Below are positions 45,975 through 55,262 of a stretch of DNA of 64,000 nt, in pieces. Position 1 is the stretch's first letter; every line of letters starts with the position of its first letter. The position numbers and the translations under genes were made by a program. Source of the DNA: an uncultured Rhodospirillaceae bacterium. Its GTDB lineage: Bacteria > Pseudomonadota > Alphaproteobacteria > Azospirillales > Azospirillaceae. The stretch lies in contig CALBDS010000053.1 in assembly GCA_937927415.1 (NCBI GenBank), forward strand, positions 186,001 to 250,000. Reading direction: 5' to 3'. Under the pieces are notes generated by a model. The model saw only the letters and a list, made by a program, of their open reading frames with translations, did not search any database and was not told where the DNA came from.

Positions 45975-47141
45975 TTATTGCGTGCGGGCGGCGGCGTAGA
46001 TGGGGGCGATGCTGCGCGGCACCAGCATGGTGTAACGGCCGCGCGCCTTCATCACCCCGGCTCCCTCCTCCGCACCGGGGCCGTGGCCCCAGAACAGATC
46101 GCCGCGCACCGCCCCGCGGATGGCCCCGCCGGTATCCTGCGCCACCACCAGCCGTTTCAACTGGCCGCCGGTCACCGGCACGTTGCGCGCCTCCAGCCAC
46201 AAAGGCACGCCCAGCGGCACGAAGCTGGGGTCCACCGCCAGGCTGCGGCCCGCCGTCAGCTCCATGTTGCGCGCCCCGCGCGCGCCGCCGTCCTTGCGGA
46301 TGTTGAAGAAGACATAGGAGGGGTTGAGGTTCATCAGCGCCTGACGCTGGTCCGGGTGGTCGGTCATCCAGGCGCGGATCACCTGCAGCGACATCTGCTC
46401 GGGCGTCGCCACCCCCATGTCGATCAGGCGGCGGCCGACGGGGACATAGGCGTGGCCGTTCTTGCCGGCATAGCCCACGCCGACGACGCTGCCGTCCTCC
46501 ATCACCACCCGGCCCGATCCCTGGATTTCCAGGAAGAAGGCGGCGATGGGATCATCCACCCACATCAATTCCAGCCCCCGGCCAGCCAGGGCGCCGCGGG
46601 CGATGGCGGCGCGGTCGGGATAGCCGTTCTTGGGCTTGGGCGGCAGGCGGTAGAGCGGGGTGTTGTAGCGTGCGCTGCGCGTCCAGCTTCCGTGAAGCTC
46701 GGTTTCGTAATAGCCGGTGAACAGCCCCTCTTCCCCCGGCGACAGGGTGACGGGCTGGAAATGGGTTTCGAAGAACAGACGCGCGGCTTCCACGTCGCTG
46801 GCCGGGATCAGCCGGGCGCGGTCGCACAGGGGGCGCCAGTCGGCCACCCGCCCGGCGGCGGGGCTGCTGCCGATCGGCTTGTCCGGCGATTGCGAACGCA
46901 CCCAGGCACAGGTGTTCTGGAACGCGGCCATGGCCTCGCCGTGGTGATCCTCGCCCCAGCCGGTCAGCACGCGGAAATCGGGGAAGATCTTGTCCATCGG
47001 CACCGGCCCGCCGGGCCGCCCGGTGGTCAAGGCCCCCGCCCCGGTGGGCAGCGAGGGAGAGGAGGCGCACGACGCCAGCAGCAACGCCGCCGCAACGCCT
47101 GCCAGAAAACCGCGAATGCCGGCCATGGTCCCAACCCCCAT
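45975..47141 (-). CDS. mltA: Membrane-bound lytic murein transglycosylase A (MltA)
   Basis: The 388-residue lipoprotein has a signal ending in LLLASC (lipobox Cys at residue 25 from ATG 47141; ATG 47126 is also possible). The MltA domain includes FTGYYETELHGSWT (about 142) and the 3D region with catalytic Asp in LVVAQDTGGAIRGAVRGD (about 340), then GHGPGAEEGAG. It cleaves peptidoglycan to anhydro-muropeptides. Upstream gene of the mltA-GNAT-deacetylase operon. Confidence 0.95.
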   Translation of the reverse strand: MGVGTMAGIRGFLAGVAAALLLASCASSPSLPTGAGALTTGRPGGPVPMDKIFPDFRVLTGWGEDHHGEAMAAFQNTCAWVRSQSPDKPIGSSPAAGRVADWRPLCDRARLIPASDVEAARLFFETHFQPVTLSPGEEGLFTGYYETELHGSWTRSARYNTPLYRLPPKPKNGYPDRAAIARGALAGRGLELMWVDDPIAAFFLEIQGSGRVVMEDGSVVGVGYAGKNGHAYVPVGRRLIDMGVATPEQMSLQVIRAWMTDHPDQRQALMNLNPSYVFFNIRKDGGARGARNMELTAGRSLAVDPSFVPLGVPLWLEARNVPVTGGQLKRLVVAQDTGGAIRGAVRGDLFWGHGPGAEEGAGVMKARGRYTMLVPRSIAPIYAAARTQ

Positions 47142-47369
47142 CTGCCCGAAAACCGTGTCCTGTCGGTTGAAAGGATCCCCTGATCTTTAGGCTTGCCACC
47201 ATCGGAAGGTCAACGGCATCCCGCAAGAAGGGGGAAGGGTGTGGCCTTCCTGCCGCGGGGCATGGGGGCGGGACGGTCATGCGGTGGATGACAGCGGCGG
47301 CGAAACGCGCTATCCAACCCGGTTCCGGGGGGTCGCCCCCTTTTCCGCTCTTTTCAAGGTTCCCGTGCC

Positions 47370-48716
47370 ATGACACCCGCCGCACGCCTTCAGGCGGTCA
47401 TCGATCTGTTGACCGAGATCGACGCCACCCCACGCCCCGCGGATGCGGTGATGAGCGCCTATTTCCGTGCCCGCCGCTACATCGGGTCCAAGGACCGCAC
47501 GGCGGTGGCGGAAACCACCTATGCCATCCTGCGCCGCCACGCGCGGCTGTCCTGGTGGCTGGAGAAGGAAGGGCACCCCAGCACCCCGCGCGCCCGCGTC
47601 ATCGCCAACGCCGTGCTGGGCGACCAGCGCCCCGCCGGGGCCATCGCCAAGCTGTTCACCGGCGACCGCTTCGACCCCGCCCCGCTGACGCGGGAGGAAA
47701 GCGTGCTGCTGGGTGCGCTGGAAACCCACACGCTGGACCATCCGGCCATGCCGGAAGCGGTGCGGGTGGAATGCCCGGCGTGGGCGGAAGCGCCGATGCG
47801 CGCCGCACTGGGCAACCGCTTCGCGGTGGAAATGGCGGCCTTGCTGGATGCGGCACCCTTGGATCTGCGCGTCAACGCGGTCAAGGCCAACCGTGACAAG
47901 GCGGTGGCCGCCCTGGCCAAGGCCGGCATCATCGCCACGCCCACCCAATGGTCGCCGCTGGGCCTGCGCGTGCAGGGCCGCCCGCCGCTGGGGCAGGTGG
48001 ATGCCTTCAAGAACGGTCTGGTGGAGATCCAGGACGAAGGCTCGCAGCTTGTCGCCTTTGCGGTCGCTCCGAAGCCGGGGGATCAGGTGGTGGATTTCTG
48101 CGCCGGGGCAGGGGGCAAGACCCTGGCCCTGGCCGCCCTGATGAACAACAAGGGCCGGGTGGTCGCGTGCGACGTGCTGGCCGGGCGGCTGAAGCGGGCG
48201 GCGGAGCGGTTCCGCCGCGCCGGCCTGCACAACATCGAGGCCAAGCCCCTGACCTCCGCCCGCGACCCGTGGGTGAAGCGCCATAAGCGCAAGTTCGACC
48301 GCGTGCTGGTGGACGCGCCCTGCAGCGGCACCGGCACCTGGCGTCGCAACCCGGATTCCCGCTGGCGGGTGCTCGGCCCCGGCCTGGAACAGCTCGTGCC
48401 GCTTCAGGCGGAGATCCTCGACAGCGCGGCGCGGCTGGTAAAGCCCGGCGGGCGGCTGGTCTATGCCACCTGCTCGCTGCTGCCGGAAGAGAATGAAGGG
48501 CAGATCGCCGCCTTCCTCGCCACCCACCCCGACTTCACCGTCAAGCCGGTCGCCGAGGTGTGGGCGGAGGAGCGCGTGGGCGCCACGCCCCCCGCCGATG
48601 GTCCTTATCTGCGCCTGTCGCCCGGCCGGCATGACACCGACGGGTTCTTCGCCGCCGTGCTCGTGCGGGCGGTGGAGGAAGAGGGTGCCGGGGGGGACGA
48701 AGACGCCGGGGCGTGA
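47370..48716 (+). CDS. RsmB/NOP-family rRNA (cytosine-5) methyltransferase
   Basis: The 448-residue product has an N-terminal NusB-like helical region, a SAM domain (VDFCAGAGGKTLALA, about 243), VDAPCSGTGTWRRNPDSRW (about 315) and the catalytic Cys in VYATCSLLPEENE (about 363). It probably makes m5C in 16S rRNA (RsmB-like); the exact target is not certain. A divergent 228-bp gap separates it from mltA. Confidence 0.92.
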   Translation: MTPAARLQAVIDLLTEIDATPRPADAVMSAYFRARRYIGSKDRTAVAETTYAILRRHARLSWWLEKEGHPSTPRARVIANAVLGDQRPAGAIAKLFTGDRFDPAPLTREESVLLGALETHTLDHPAMPEAVRVECPAWAEAPMRAALGNRFAVEMAALLDAAPLDLRVNAVKANRDKAVAALAKAGIIATPTQWSPLGLRVQGRPPLGQVDAFKNGLVEIQDEGSQLVAFAVAPKPGDQVVDFCAGAGGKTLALAALMNNKGRVVACDVLAGRLKRAAERFRRAGLHNIEAKPLTSARDPWVKRHKRKFDRVLVDAPCSGTGTWRRNPDSRWRVLGPGLEQLVPLQAEILDSAARLVKPGGRLVYATCSLLPEENEGQIAAFLATHPDFTVKPVAEVWAEERVGATPPADGPYLRLSPGRHDTDGFFAAVLVRAVEEEGAGGDEDAGA

Positions 48717-48724
48717 GGAGAGAC

Positions 48725-48745
48725 GTCAGGGGCTTTGCCCCTGAC
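48725..48745. terminator. Perfect 9-bp hairpin between rsmB-like gene and hutH
   Basis: gtcaggggc and gcccctgac pair around a TTT loop, between two convergent genes. No U-tract, but position suggests transcript end or processing. Confidence 0.55.
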
Positions 48746-48801
48746 AACCCCATCCCCATGGATTTTGGGGGCCGGCGGCCCTTGAAACCCGTGGAATGGG
48801 T

Positions 48802-50331
48802 TCATCCGTTGAACAGCAACACCATCGGATGGAACGACCCCGCCGTCACCAGCGCCTTGGCCGCGGCGATGTCGGGGGCCATCGGGCGGTCGTCCTCCCA
48901 CATCGGCACCTCGGCGCGGATCAGCGCCTTGGCGTGCTCCAGGGTGGGGGAGGTGGTGAGCGGTGCCCGCAGGTCCAGACCCTGGGCGGCGCACAGCAGT
49001 TCGATGGCCACGATGCCCGCCAGATTGTCGGCCATCTCCGACAGGCGGCGTGCGGCGTGCGCCGCCATGCTGACGTGATCTTCCTGATTGGCGGAGGTGG
49101 GCAGGCTGTCCACGCTGGCCGGGTGGCTCATCTGCTTGTTTTCCGACGCCAGCGCCGCCGCCGTCACCTGGGCGATCATGAAGCCGCTGTTCAACCCCCC
49201 GTCGCGCACCAGAAACGGCGGCAGGCCCGACAGGTTGGTGTCCATCAGCAGGGCGGTGCGCCGTTCCGACAAGGCCCCCGTCTCGGCAATGGCGATGGCC
49301 AGCATGTCGGCGGCCATTGCCACCGGCTCGGCGTGGAAATTGCCGCCCGACAGGATGTCGCCGGTGTCGGCGAACACCAGCGGGTTGTCGGAGACCGCGT
49401 TGGCTTCACGCTCCAGCACCCCGGCGGCAAAGCGCAGATGGTCCAGCACCGCCCCCATCACCTGCGGCTGGCAGCGCAGGCTGTAGGGATCCTGCACGGT
49501 CCCGTGGTCGCCGCGGTGGCTGTTGCGGATGGCGCTGCGCTCCAGCAGGGAGCGGTACACCGCCGCCACCGCCTCCTGCCCCGGCTGGCCGCGCAGGCTG
49601 TGGATGCGGGCGTCGAACGGCCCGTCGCTGCCCATCGCCGCATCCACACTCATGGCCCCGGCCACCAGGGCGGCGGCGAAGGCATCCTCCGCCGCGAACA
49701 ACCCCACCAGCGCCAGCGCCGTTGACGCCTGCGTCCCGTTCAGCAGCGCCAGCCCCTCCTTTGCCTCCAACTCCAGCGGCGCCAGCCCGGCGCGGGCCAG
49801 GGCCTCGGCCGCGGGCAGCCGCTCCCCGTCCACATCGGCCTCGCCCACCCCCAGCAGCACCCCCGACAGGTGCGCCAGCGGGGCAAGATCGCCCGACGCC
49901 CCCACCGACCCCTTGGCGGGCACGACCGGCAGCACCCCGCGGTTCAGCAGCGTCAGCAGCGCGTCGATCACCACCCCGCGCACCCCGGAAAAGCCGCGGG
50001 CCAGCGCGTTCACCTTCAGCACCAGCATCAGCCGCACCACCGCCGGGGGCAGGGCCGGGCCGGTGCCGGCACTGTGGGACAGCACCAGCCGCCGCTGCAG
50101 GTCGCGCACATGGTCGGGTGCTATGCGTTTGCGCGCCAGCAAACCAAAGCCGGTGTTGACGCCATAGACCGCCCGGTCCCCCGCCGCGGCGCGCGCCACC
50201 GCGGCAGCGGATGCGTCGATGGCCGCGCGGCAGGACCGGCTGAGCCGCACCAGACCGTCGCCCCGCGCCAGCCGCCGCAGGTCGCCCAGCGTCAGCAGAC
50301 CGGGGGAAAGGGTGAAGGGATCGGTGGTCAT
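48802..50331 (-). CDS. hutH: Histidine ammonia-lyase
   Basis: HutH converts histidine to urocanate. The 509-residue product has the MIO-forming Ala-Ser-Gly in VGASGDLAPLAHLSG (about 142), YGVNTGFG (about 57) and the C-terminal lyase helices. The remaining hut genes (hutU, hutI, hutG, hutC) are absent from the neighbourhood. A related aromatic ammonia-lyase/mutase is the alternative. It is convergent with the RsmB-like gene. Confidence 0.9.
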   Translation of the reverse strand: MTTDPFTLSPGLLTLGDLRRLARGDGLVRLSRSCRAAIDASAAAVARAAAGDRAVYGVNTGFGLLARKRIAPDHVRDLQRRLVLSHSAGTGPALPPAVVRLMLVLKVNALARGFSGVRGVVIDALLTLLNRGVLPVVPAKGSVGASGDLAPLAHLSGVLLGVGEADVDGERLPAAEALARAGLAPLELEAKEGLALLNGTQASTALALVGLFAAEDAFAAALVAGAMSVDAAMGSDGPFDARIHSLRGQPGQEAVAAVYRSLLERSAIRNSHRGDHGTVQDPYSLRCQPQVMGAVLDHLRFAAGVLEREANAVSDNPLVFADTGDILSGGNFHAEPVAMAADMLAIAIAETGALSERRTALLMDTNLSGLPPFLVRDGGLNSGFMIAQVTAAALASENKQMSHPASVDSLPTSANQEDHVSMAAHAARRLSEMADNLAGIVAIELLCAAQGLDLRAPLTTSPTLEHAKALIRAEVPMWEDDRPMAPDIAAAKALVTAGSFHPMVLLFNG

Positions 50332-50556
50332 CGTCGCGCACCCTCTCGTCGTGCCGTGCCGTTCAAAACGGCGCTGTCCTCAAGGTGAGAATGCCGCGCA
50401 GGCTCTGCCAGGGCTGGAGACGAAAAGGGGGTGCCGGTTGTGGCATTTGTGGGACCCTTAGTTTGGTTAATTCATCATTTACCATGACGGCGCCTCATGA
50501 GGCCAACGCGAGGGCACCTCTTCGCCTTCCCCTATCGGCTTCTCGGAGGACCAAGG

Positions 50557-52305
50557 ATGACCGACAGCCACCGCCTTCCGCCGGCGTCTTCCGGCAGCGG
50601 CCCCAGCCTGCCGGGCCGCGGCTTCTTCACCCGCACGCTGGTGGCGGCGTTCGTGTTCAGCGCGGCCATCAACCTGCTGCAGCTGAGCCTGCCGCTCTAT
50701 TCGCTTCAGGTGTTCAGCCGGGCCATTCCGTCCAACAACATCGACACGCTCATCATGCTGTCGCTGGTGGTGGTGATGGCACTCACCATGACAGCCCTGT
50801 TGGAAGTGGTGCGCACCCGCCTGTTCACCCGCGCCGGCAACGCGCTGGAGGTGGCATGGCGCCCGCGCCTGAGTGCGGAGGTGCTGGACAGCACCGCCCG
50901 CGGCCGTCCCGACGCCCAGTCGCTGAACGACCTGATGGAAGTGCGCGGCGCCATCGCCCGTCCCACCACCGCCGCCGTCCTGGACCTGCCGTGGACGCCG
51001 CTGTACGTGATCGGCATCTACCTGATCCACCCGCTGCTGGCCGGGCTGCTGATGGTCGGGATGGTGCTCATCATCGCCTTCGGCTGGCTGGGCCACGTCG
51101 CCATCCGCGGGCTGATGGAGGACAGCAAGCTGCCGGGCGGCCGTGCCCAGCGCCTGTTCGACGCGGTGCAGTCCCGTGCCGCCACCGTGCGCGCCCTGCG
51201 CATGGCGCCGACGGCCCTGGACAGCGTGGTGCGTGACAGCATGACCGCCGCCGCCCTGGCGGGTCGGTCCGCCGAACGGTCGGCAACCATCGGTGCCGCC
51301 ACGAAATGGGTGCGGATGGTGCTGCAGATCGCGGTCACCGGCGTCGGCGCGTGGCTGGTGATGGAACAGCACCTGTCCTTCGGCGGCATGATCGCCACCT
51401 CGATGCTGGTGGGCCGGGCCATGGCGGCGGTGGAGCAGACCGCCGGGTCGTGGGGGCCGCTGGTGAAGTCGGCTCAGGCCGCCCGCCGCCTGCTGCCGCT
51501 GCTGTCCAAGCTGTCCCGCGAGCCGGTGCGCGATGCGGTGCCGGTCGCCCCGCAGCGGCTGACCCTGGAAAACGTGCTGTTCGTGTCGCCCCGCGACCAG
51601 AAGCCGATCCTGCGCAGCGTGTCCATGGCGGTGGAAGCCGGTCATGTGGCCTGCGTCCTTGGCCCCAACCGGGCGGGGAAATCGGTGCTGGCGCGTCTGC
51701 TGGCCGGCATTCAGGCCCCGTCGGCCGGCACGGTGCGGCTGGGCGGGCTGGCGGTGACGGCGCTGATCCCCGACGATCCCCGCAGCGGCATCGGCTATCT
51801 GCCCCAGTCCCCCGACCTGCTGCCCGGCACCATCGCCGAGAACATCGCCCGCTTCCAGGATGTCCCCATGGCCGAGATCCGCGCCGCCGCCGAGCGTGCC
51901 GGGGTCCACGCCATCATCGAAGGGCTGCCCCAGGGCTATGACACCAACACCGAGGACCCGCTGACGCCCATCGGCGGCTCCTTCGCCAAGCTGATCGCGC
52001 TGGCCCGCGCCGGGTTCGGCACGCCGGCCCTGGTGGTGATGGACGATCCGGTGTCGGGGCTGGACGAAAACGGCGTGGCCGCGGTGCGCACCTTCGTCGC
52101 CGCCATGAAGGAGCAGGGGGCGACGGTGATCGCGCTGTGCCACCAGCCGGCCTTCCTCGACATGGCCGACAAGACCTTCGTCCTGCAGAACGGCATGGCG
52201 ATGGAAGCCCAGGCCCGGCCCCACGACGGGCAGCACACCGCCACCGCCGCCGGTGCCGCCGCCTGGGGCCGCCGGGCCGCCGCCGCGGTTCCGTCCCCGG
52301 CGTGA
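50557..52305 (+). CDS. Type I secretion ABC transporter/ATPase with degenerate nucleotide-binding motifs
   Basis: The 582-residue protein has a PrsD/HlyB-type membrane domain (about 25-290) and a C-terminal ATPase domain (about 340-560). It lacks the C39 peptidase domain. Walker A is GPNRAGKS (about 368). The signature motif expected as LSGGQ reads IGGSF (about 472) and the Walker B has VVMDDP with Asp instead of catalytic Glu (about 491). The H-loop His (CHQP) is kept. ATG 50557 follows GGAGGACCAAGG. The HlyD-type adaptor follows. Activity may be reduced. Confidence 0.88.
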   Translation: MTDSHRLPPASSGSGPSLPGRGFFTRTLVAAFVFSAAINLLQLSLPLYSLQVFSRAIPSNNIDTLIMLSLVVVMALTMTALLEVVRTRLFTRAGNALEVAWRPRLSAEVLDSTARGRPDAQSLNDLMEVRGAIARPTTAAVLDLPWTPLYVIGIYLIHPLLAGLLMVGMVLIIAFGWLGHVAIRGLMEDSKLPGGRAQRLFDAVQSRAATVRALRMAPTALDSVVRDSMTAAALAGRSAERSATIGAATKWVRMVLQIAVTGVGAWLVMEQHLSFGGMIATSMLVGRAMAAVEQTAGSWGPLVKSAQAARRLLPLLSKLSREPVRDAVPVAPQRLTLENVLFVSPRDQKPILRSVSMAVEAGHVACVLGPNRAGKSVLARLLAGIQAPSAGTVRLGGLAVTALIPDDPRSGIGYLPQSPDLLPGTIAENIARFQDVPMAEIRAAAERAGVHAIIEGLPQGYDTNTEDPLTPIGGSFAKLIALARAGFGTPALVVMDDPVSGLDENGVAAVRTFVAAMKEQGATVIALCHQPAFLDMADKTFVLQNGMAMEAQARPHDGQHTATAAGAAAWGRRAAAAVPSPA

Positions 52306-52360
52306 CGGCGCCCCCACGCTTGCCCACCCCCGGCCCCTTCTCTACGGAAAGTGTTCCCCC

Positions 52361-53689
52361 ATGACCGCCACGATTTCCCGCGACGCTCTGTTTCCCAACA
52401 CCGGCATCCGCAACCTTCTGGCCGGGGGCTGCGCCATCCTGGCGCTGGGGTTCGGCGGCATGACCGCCTGGGCATCCCTGGCCCCGCTGCACAGCGCGGT
52501 GGTGGCGGCGGGGGCGCTGGCCCCCGACACCGGGCGCAAGACCGTCAAGCACAACGAGGGCGGCCAGATCGGCCGCGTCCTGGTGCGCGAGGGTGACACG
52601 GTGCAGGCCGGGCAGGTGTTGGTCCGCCTGGACGCGACCGAGGCGGAAACCCGCCTTCAGGTGCTGCGGGCAAGCTGGCTCGACGCCATGGCGCTGGAGG
52701 CGCGGCTGTCGGCGGAACTGTTCGAAAAGGACGCCATCGAATGGCCGGTAACGCTGACCGGCCAGCGGGGCGGCGACCCCGCGGTCGCCACCGCCATGGA
52801 CAATCAGGAAAAGCTGTTCCGCGTGCGTCATGGCCAGTTGGACACCGAGGAACGGCTGATGCGCGAACGCATCGCCACGCTGGATGAGCACATGGCCGGC
52901 GTGCGGGCGCAGCGCACCTATCTGGCCCGCGAACTGGAACTGGTGCGCGAAGACATCTCCATCACCCAGGGGCTGCTCAGCCGCGGCAACTCCACCCGCA
53001 CCAAGCTGGTGGAGCAGGAAAAGGAGCAGGCCAGCCTGATGGGCCGCGACAAGGAACTGGAAGCCACCATCGCCCAGAGCCGCCAGCAGCAGGTGGAGAC
53101 GGAGGGCGAGATCGTCCGCCGCCGCAACGATTTCCGCGAAAAGGTGCTGACCGAGCTGGAAAAGGCCCGCGGCGACGTGCAGAAGCTGGCCGAGCAGATC
53201 CGCGACGCCGAAAACCGGCTGGCCAACCGTGACATCAAGGCCCCCGACGATGGCGTGGTGGTGATGCACAGCCATCTGGCGTCCGGCGTCAGCATCACCC
53301 CCAACGAGCCGGTGCTGGACGTGGTGCCGGCGGGCCGCGAACTGCTGGCCGAGGTGCGCATCCAGCCCAAGGACATCAAGTCCATCCATGTGGACCTGCC
53401 GGTGAAGGTGCAGTTGACCGCCTATGACAGCCGCATCGTCGGCACGCTGGACGGCACGGTGAGCTATGTATCCGCCGACCGTATGAGCGACCCGGCCACC
53501 CGCCAGGACTATTTCCTCGCCCGCATCCGCCTGAAGGGCGAGGACGCCGCCGGCCACAACGTCGGCAAGCTGGCGATCCGTGCCGGCATGCCGGTGGAAG
53601 CCCGCATCCTGCTGTCCGAACGCACGCCGCTGGATTACCTCGTCACCCCGCTGAAGCAGTCGTACGTGAAGGCGTTTATTCAGGAATAG
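52361..53689 (+). CDS. HlyD-family type I secretion periplasmic adaptor
   Basis: The 442-residue protein has a short cytoplasmic N-terminus, one membrane span (LLAGGCAILALGFGGMTAWA, about 19-38), a biotinyl-lipoyl-like segment (GGQIGRVLVREGDTVQAGQV), a long coiled coil (about 130-290) and a C-terminal beta barrel with TPLDYLVTPLKQS at the end, typical of PrsE/HlyD. It starts 55 bp after the ABC gene and should link it to a TolC-type outer-membrane channel. No TolC and no RTX substrate is seen in the window. Confidence 0.92.
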   Translation: MTATISRDALFPNTGIRNLLAGGCAILALGFGGMTAWASLAPLHSAVVAAGALAPDTGRKTVKHNEGGQIGRVLVREGDTVQAGQVLVRLDATEAETRLQVLRASWLDAMALEARLSAELFEKDAIEWPVTLTGQRGGDPAVATAMDNQEKLFRVRHGQLDTEERLMRERIATLDEHMAGVRAQRTYLARELELVREDISITQGLLSRGNSTRTKLVEQEKEQASLMGRDKELEATIAQSRQQQVETEGEIVRRRNDFREKVLTELEKARGDVQKLAEQIRDAENRLANRDIKAPDDGVVVMHSHLASGVSITPNEPVLDVVPAGRELLAEVRIQPKDIKSIHVDLPVKVQLTAYDSRIVGTLDGTVSYVSADRMSDPATRQDYFLARIRLKGEDAAGHNVGKLAIRAGMPVEARILLSERTPLDYLVTPLKQSYVKAFIQE

Positions 53690-53714
53690 GGCCGCGCGGG
53701 GCAGCCGCCCAATA

Positions 53715-54206
53715 TCAGGGCCGCGCCCCGCCGCGCAGGCGGCGGGCGGCCAGATCCAGCACCACCTTCAACTGGGCGGCGGAAAACGGTTTGTGCACCA
53801 CGCCCAGCGGATAGGTTTCGGTGATCCGCCCCATGGTCGCATGGTCGGCATAGCCCGACAGGTAGATGGAGCGGATGCCCAGCGCGCTGTGCAGGCGCCG
53901 GGCGGCGGCGATACCGTCGCCCCCCATGCCCAGCCGCACATCCATCAGTGCCGCATCGGGGCGGTGTTCGGTGGCCAGGGCCAGGGCGTCAGCCTCCGTA
54001 TGGGCCAGCGCACAGACGCTGTGCCCCAGATCCTCCACCACCTCGCGGATGGCCTGGGCCAGGGGGATTTCATCCTCCACGATCAGCAGCCGCAAACGGC
54101 GAAAGCCGGGGACGGTGCAGGGGTGCGGACGGGTTCCCTCGCCCGCGGGCCGGGCCGCCGGTTGGGGTAAGGGAACGCACCCCGTATCGATATCGGCCCC
54201 GTTCAT
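53715..54206 (-). CDS. Single-domain response regulator receiver
   Basis: The 163-residue product starts at ATG 54206, preceded by GGGAGGTGG. About 50 residues of disordered N-terminal extension precede a complete receiver: LLIVEDE (acid pair), phosphoacceptor Asp in AALMDVRLG, YLSGYAD and Lys in HKPFS. No output domain is present, so it acts through a partner, for example by phosphorelay. It is convergent with the HlyD adaptor gene. Confidence 0.88.
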   Translation of the reverse strand: MNGADIDTGCVPLPQPAARPAGEGTRPHPCTVPGFRRLRLLIVEDEIPLAQAIREVVEDLGHSVCALAHTEADALALATEHRPDAALMDVRLGMGGDGIAAARRLHSALGIRSIYLSGYADHATMGRITETYPLGVVHKPFSAAQLKVVLDLAARRLRGGARP

Positions 54207-54434
54207 CGCCACCTCCCTTTGAAGCGAGACGGTAAACAACACGTTTACCAAAACTGTGCGTGACTACCCCTTTCAAATCAAGCGGCTTTGGGTGCGACAC
54301 CATACCGTCGAGGGATAGCATTTACCGAAAATGCGGGTTACCCAGCCCGTCCCGACGGCAACGGCCGGATCAAAGGGAGATGCCCGAAAGGGAGCGATCC
54401 CCAAAAGATCCCTGCTATTCAAGATGTTGGCATA

Positions 54435-55118
54435 TCACAAGGTCTTGTCGCGGCCGAACCAGTCCACATCCCGCGGCGGGTCGGTGCGGCGCGGTGTCCG
54501 CGGCGTGGTGGTGGGGGAGGCGGGCAGAACCCACACCGGGGCGGCCACGCTGCCGGTGACCGGGGCGGACGGCCCCGCCGGCCGGGGTGGTGGTGGCGGG
54601 GAGGACGCGGACAGCAGCAGCGAATCCGCCGGTGTCGCCAGAATCGGCGACGGTGCCGGCACGGGGGATGGTGCCGGCACCGGGGGGGGAGGAACGGGGG
54701 CGATGGCCGGGGCTTGCGGGGTGGGGGGCTGAACCGCAACGGGCTGGGGCGGCGGCGGTGCCGGGGGGGGCACCTCCATGCCGCGCAGGCGGGGCGGGGC
54801 GGGGCGCTGGTCGTCGGGGATGGCGCCGGTGGCCAGCGATGCCCGCCGGGCAGCGTCGCGGATTCCCACCAGGGTGGCGACCGCGTATTCCAGCAGCGGC
54901 AGCATGCGGGCGGCATCGGCCAGATCGGCGGCGGTCAGGGCGGCGAAACGGCTGCTGACCCGATCCACCTGTTCATCGACGAGGATGCGCAACGCGCTGG
55001 TTTCGTCGATCAGGCGTTCCAGATCCTGGCGCAGGGCGGAAATCTCGCACGCCTGACGCAACTCGTGGAAACCGATGGTCTGGGCGGTGTCGCGTCCCCC
55101 GCGGACATCTGGCGGCAT
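54435..55118 (-). CDS. Hypothetical protein: coiled N-terminus and Pro-rich tail
   Basis: The 227-residue product starts at ATG 55118 (MPPDVRGGRDTAQTIGFHEL; an AGGGG lies upstream). Residues 15-100 are predicted helical with Leu/Glu repeats (ALRQDLERLIDETSALRILV). Residues 110-215 are Pro/Ala-rich (clusters of P4 and P5), ending in the short acidic-aromatic RDVDWFGRDKTL, a possible binding peptide. No known family was recognised. It is divergent from the ATPase fusion gene across 144 bp, suggesting shared regulation. Confidence 0.6.
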   Translation of the reverse strand: MPPDVRGGRDTAQTIGFHELRQACEISALRQDLERLIDETSALRILVDEQVDRVSSRFAALTAADLADAARMLPLLEYAVATLVGIRDAARRASLATGAIPDDQRPAPPRLRGMEVPPPAPPPPQPVAVQPPTPQAPAIAPVPPPPVPAPSPVPAPSPILATPADSLLLSASSPPPPPRPAGPSAPVTGSVAAPVWVLPASPTTTPRTPRRTDPPRDVDWFGRDKTL

Positions 55119-55262
55119 CGTGGCAACCCCTGCGAACCGGCACTTCTCTGGGCGGTCCGGCTCTGTGCCCCGCCGGGCATCACCTGAAACGCGGCCGGAA
55201 ACCGTTTGCGCCCCATGGGGCCTTGTACTATTTTTCACCCTCCGGGGGAAAGGATTCCTTAT

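Noticed and set aside
45436..46200. Long N-terminal extension of the polysaccharide deacetylase
   Set aside because: It is a shadow of the GNAT and MltA genes; ATG 45435 gives a signal peptide and overlaps the GNAT stop.
53715..54206. Receiver protein as PhyR of the general stress response
   Set aside because: PhyR has an N-terminal sigma-like domain of about 120 residues; here only a short disordered extension precedes the receiver.
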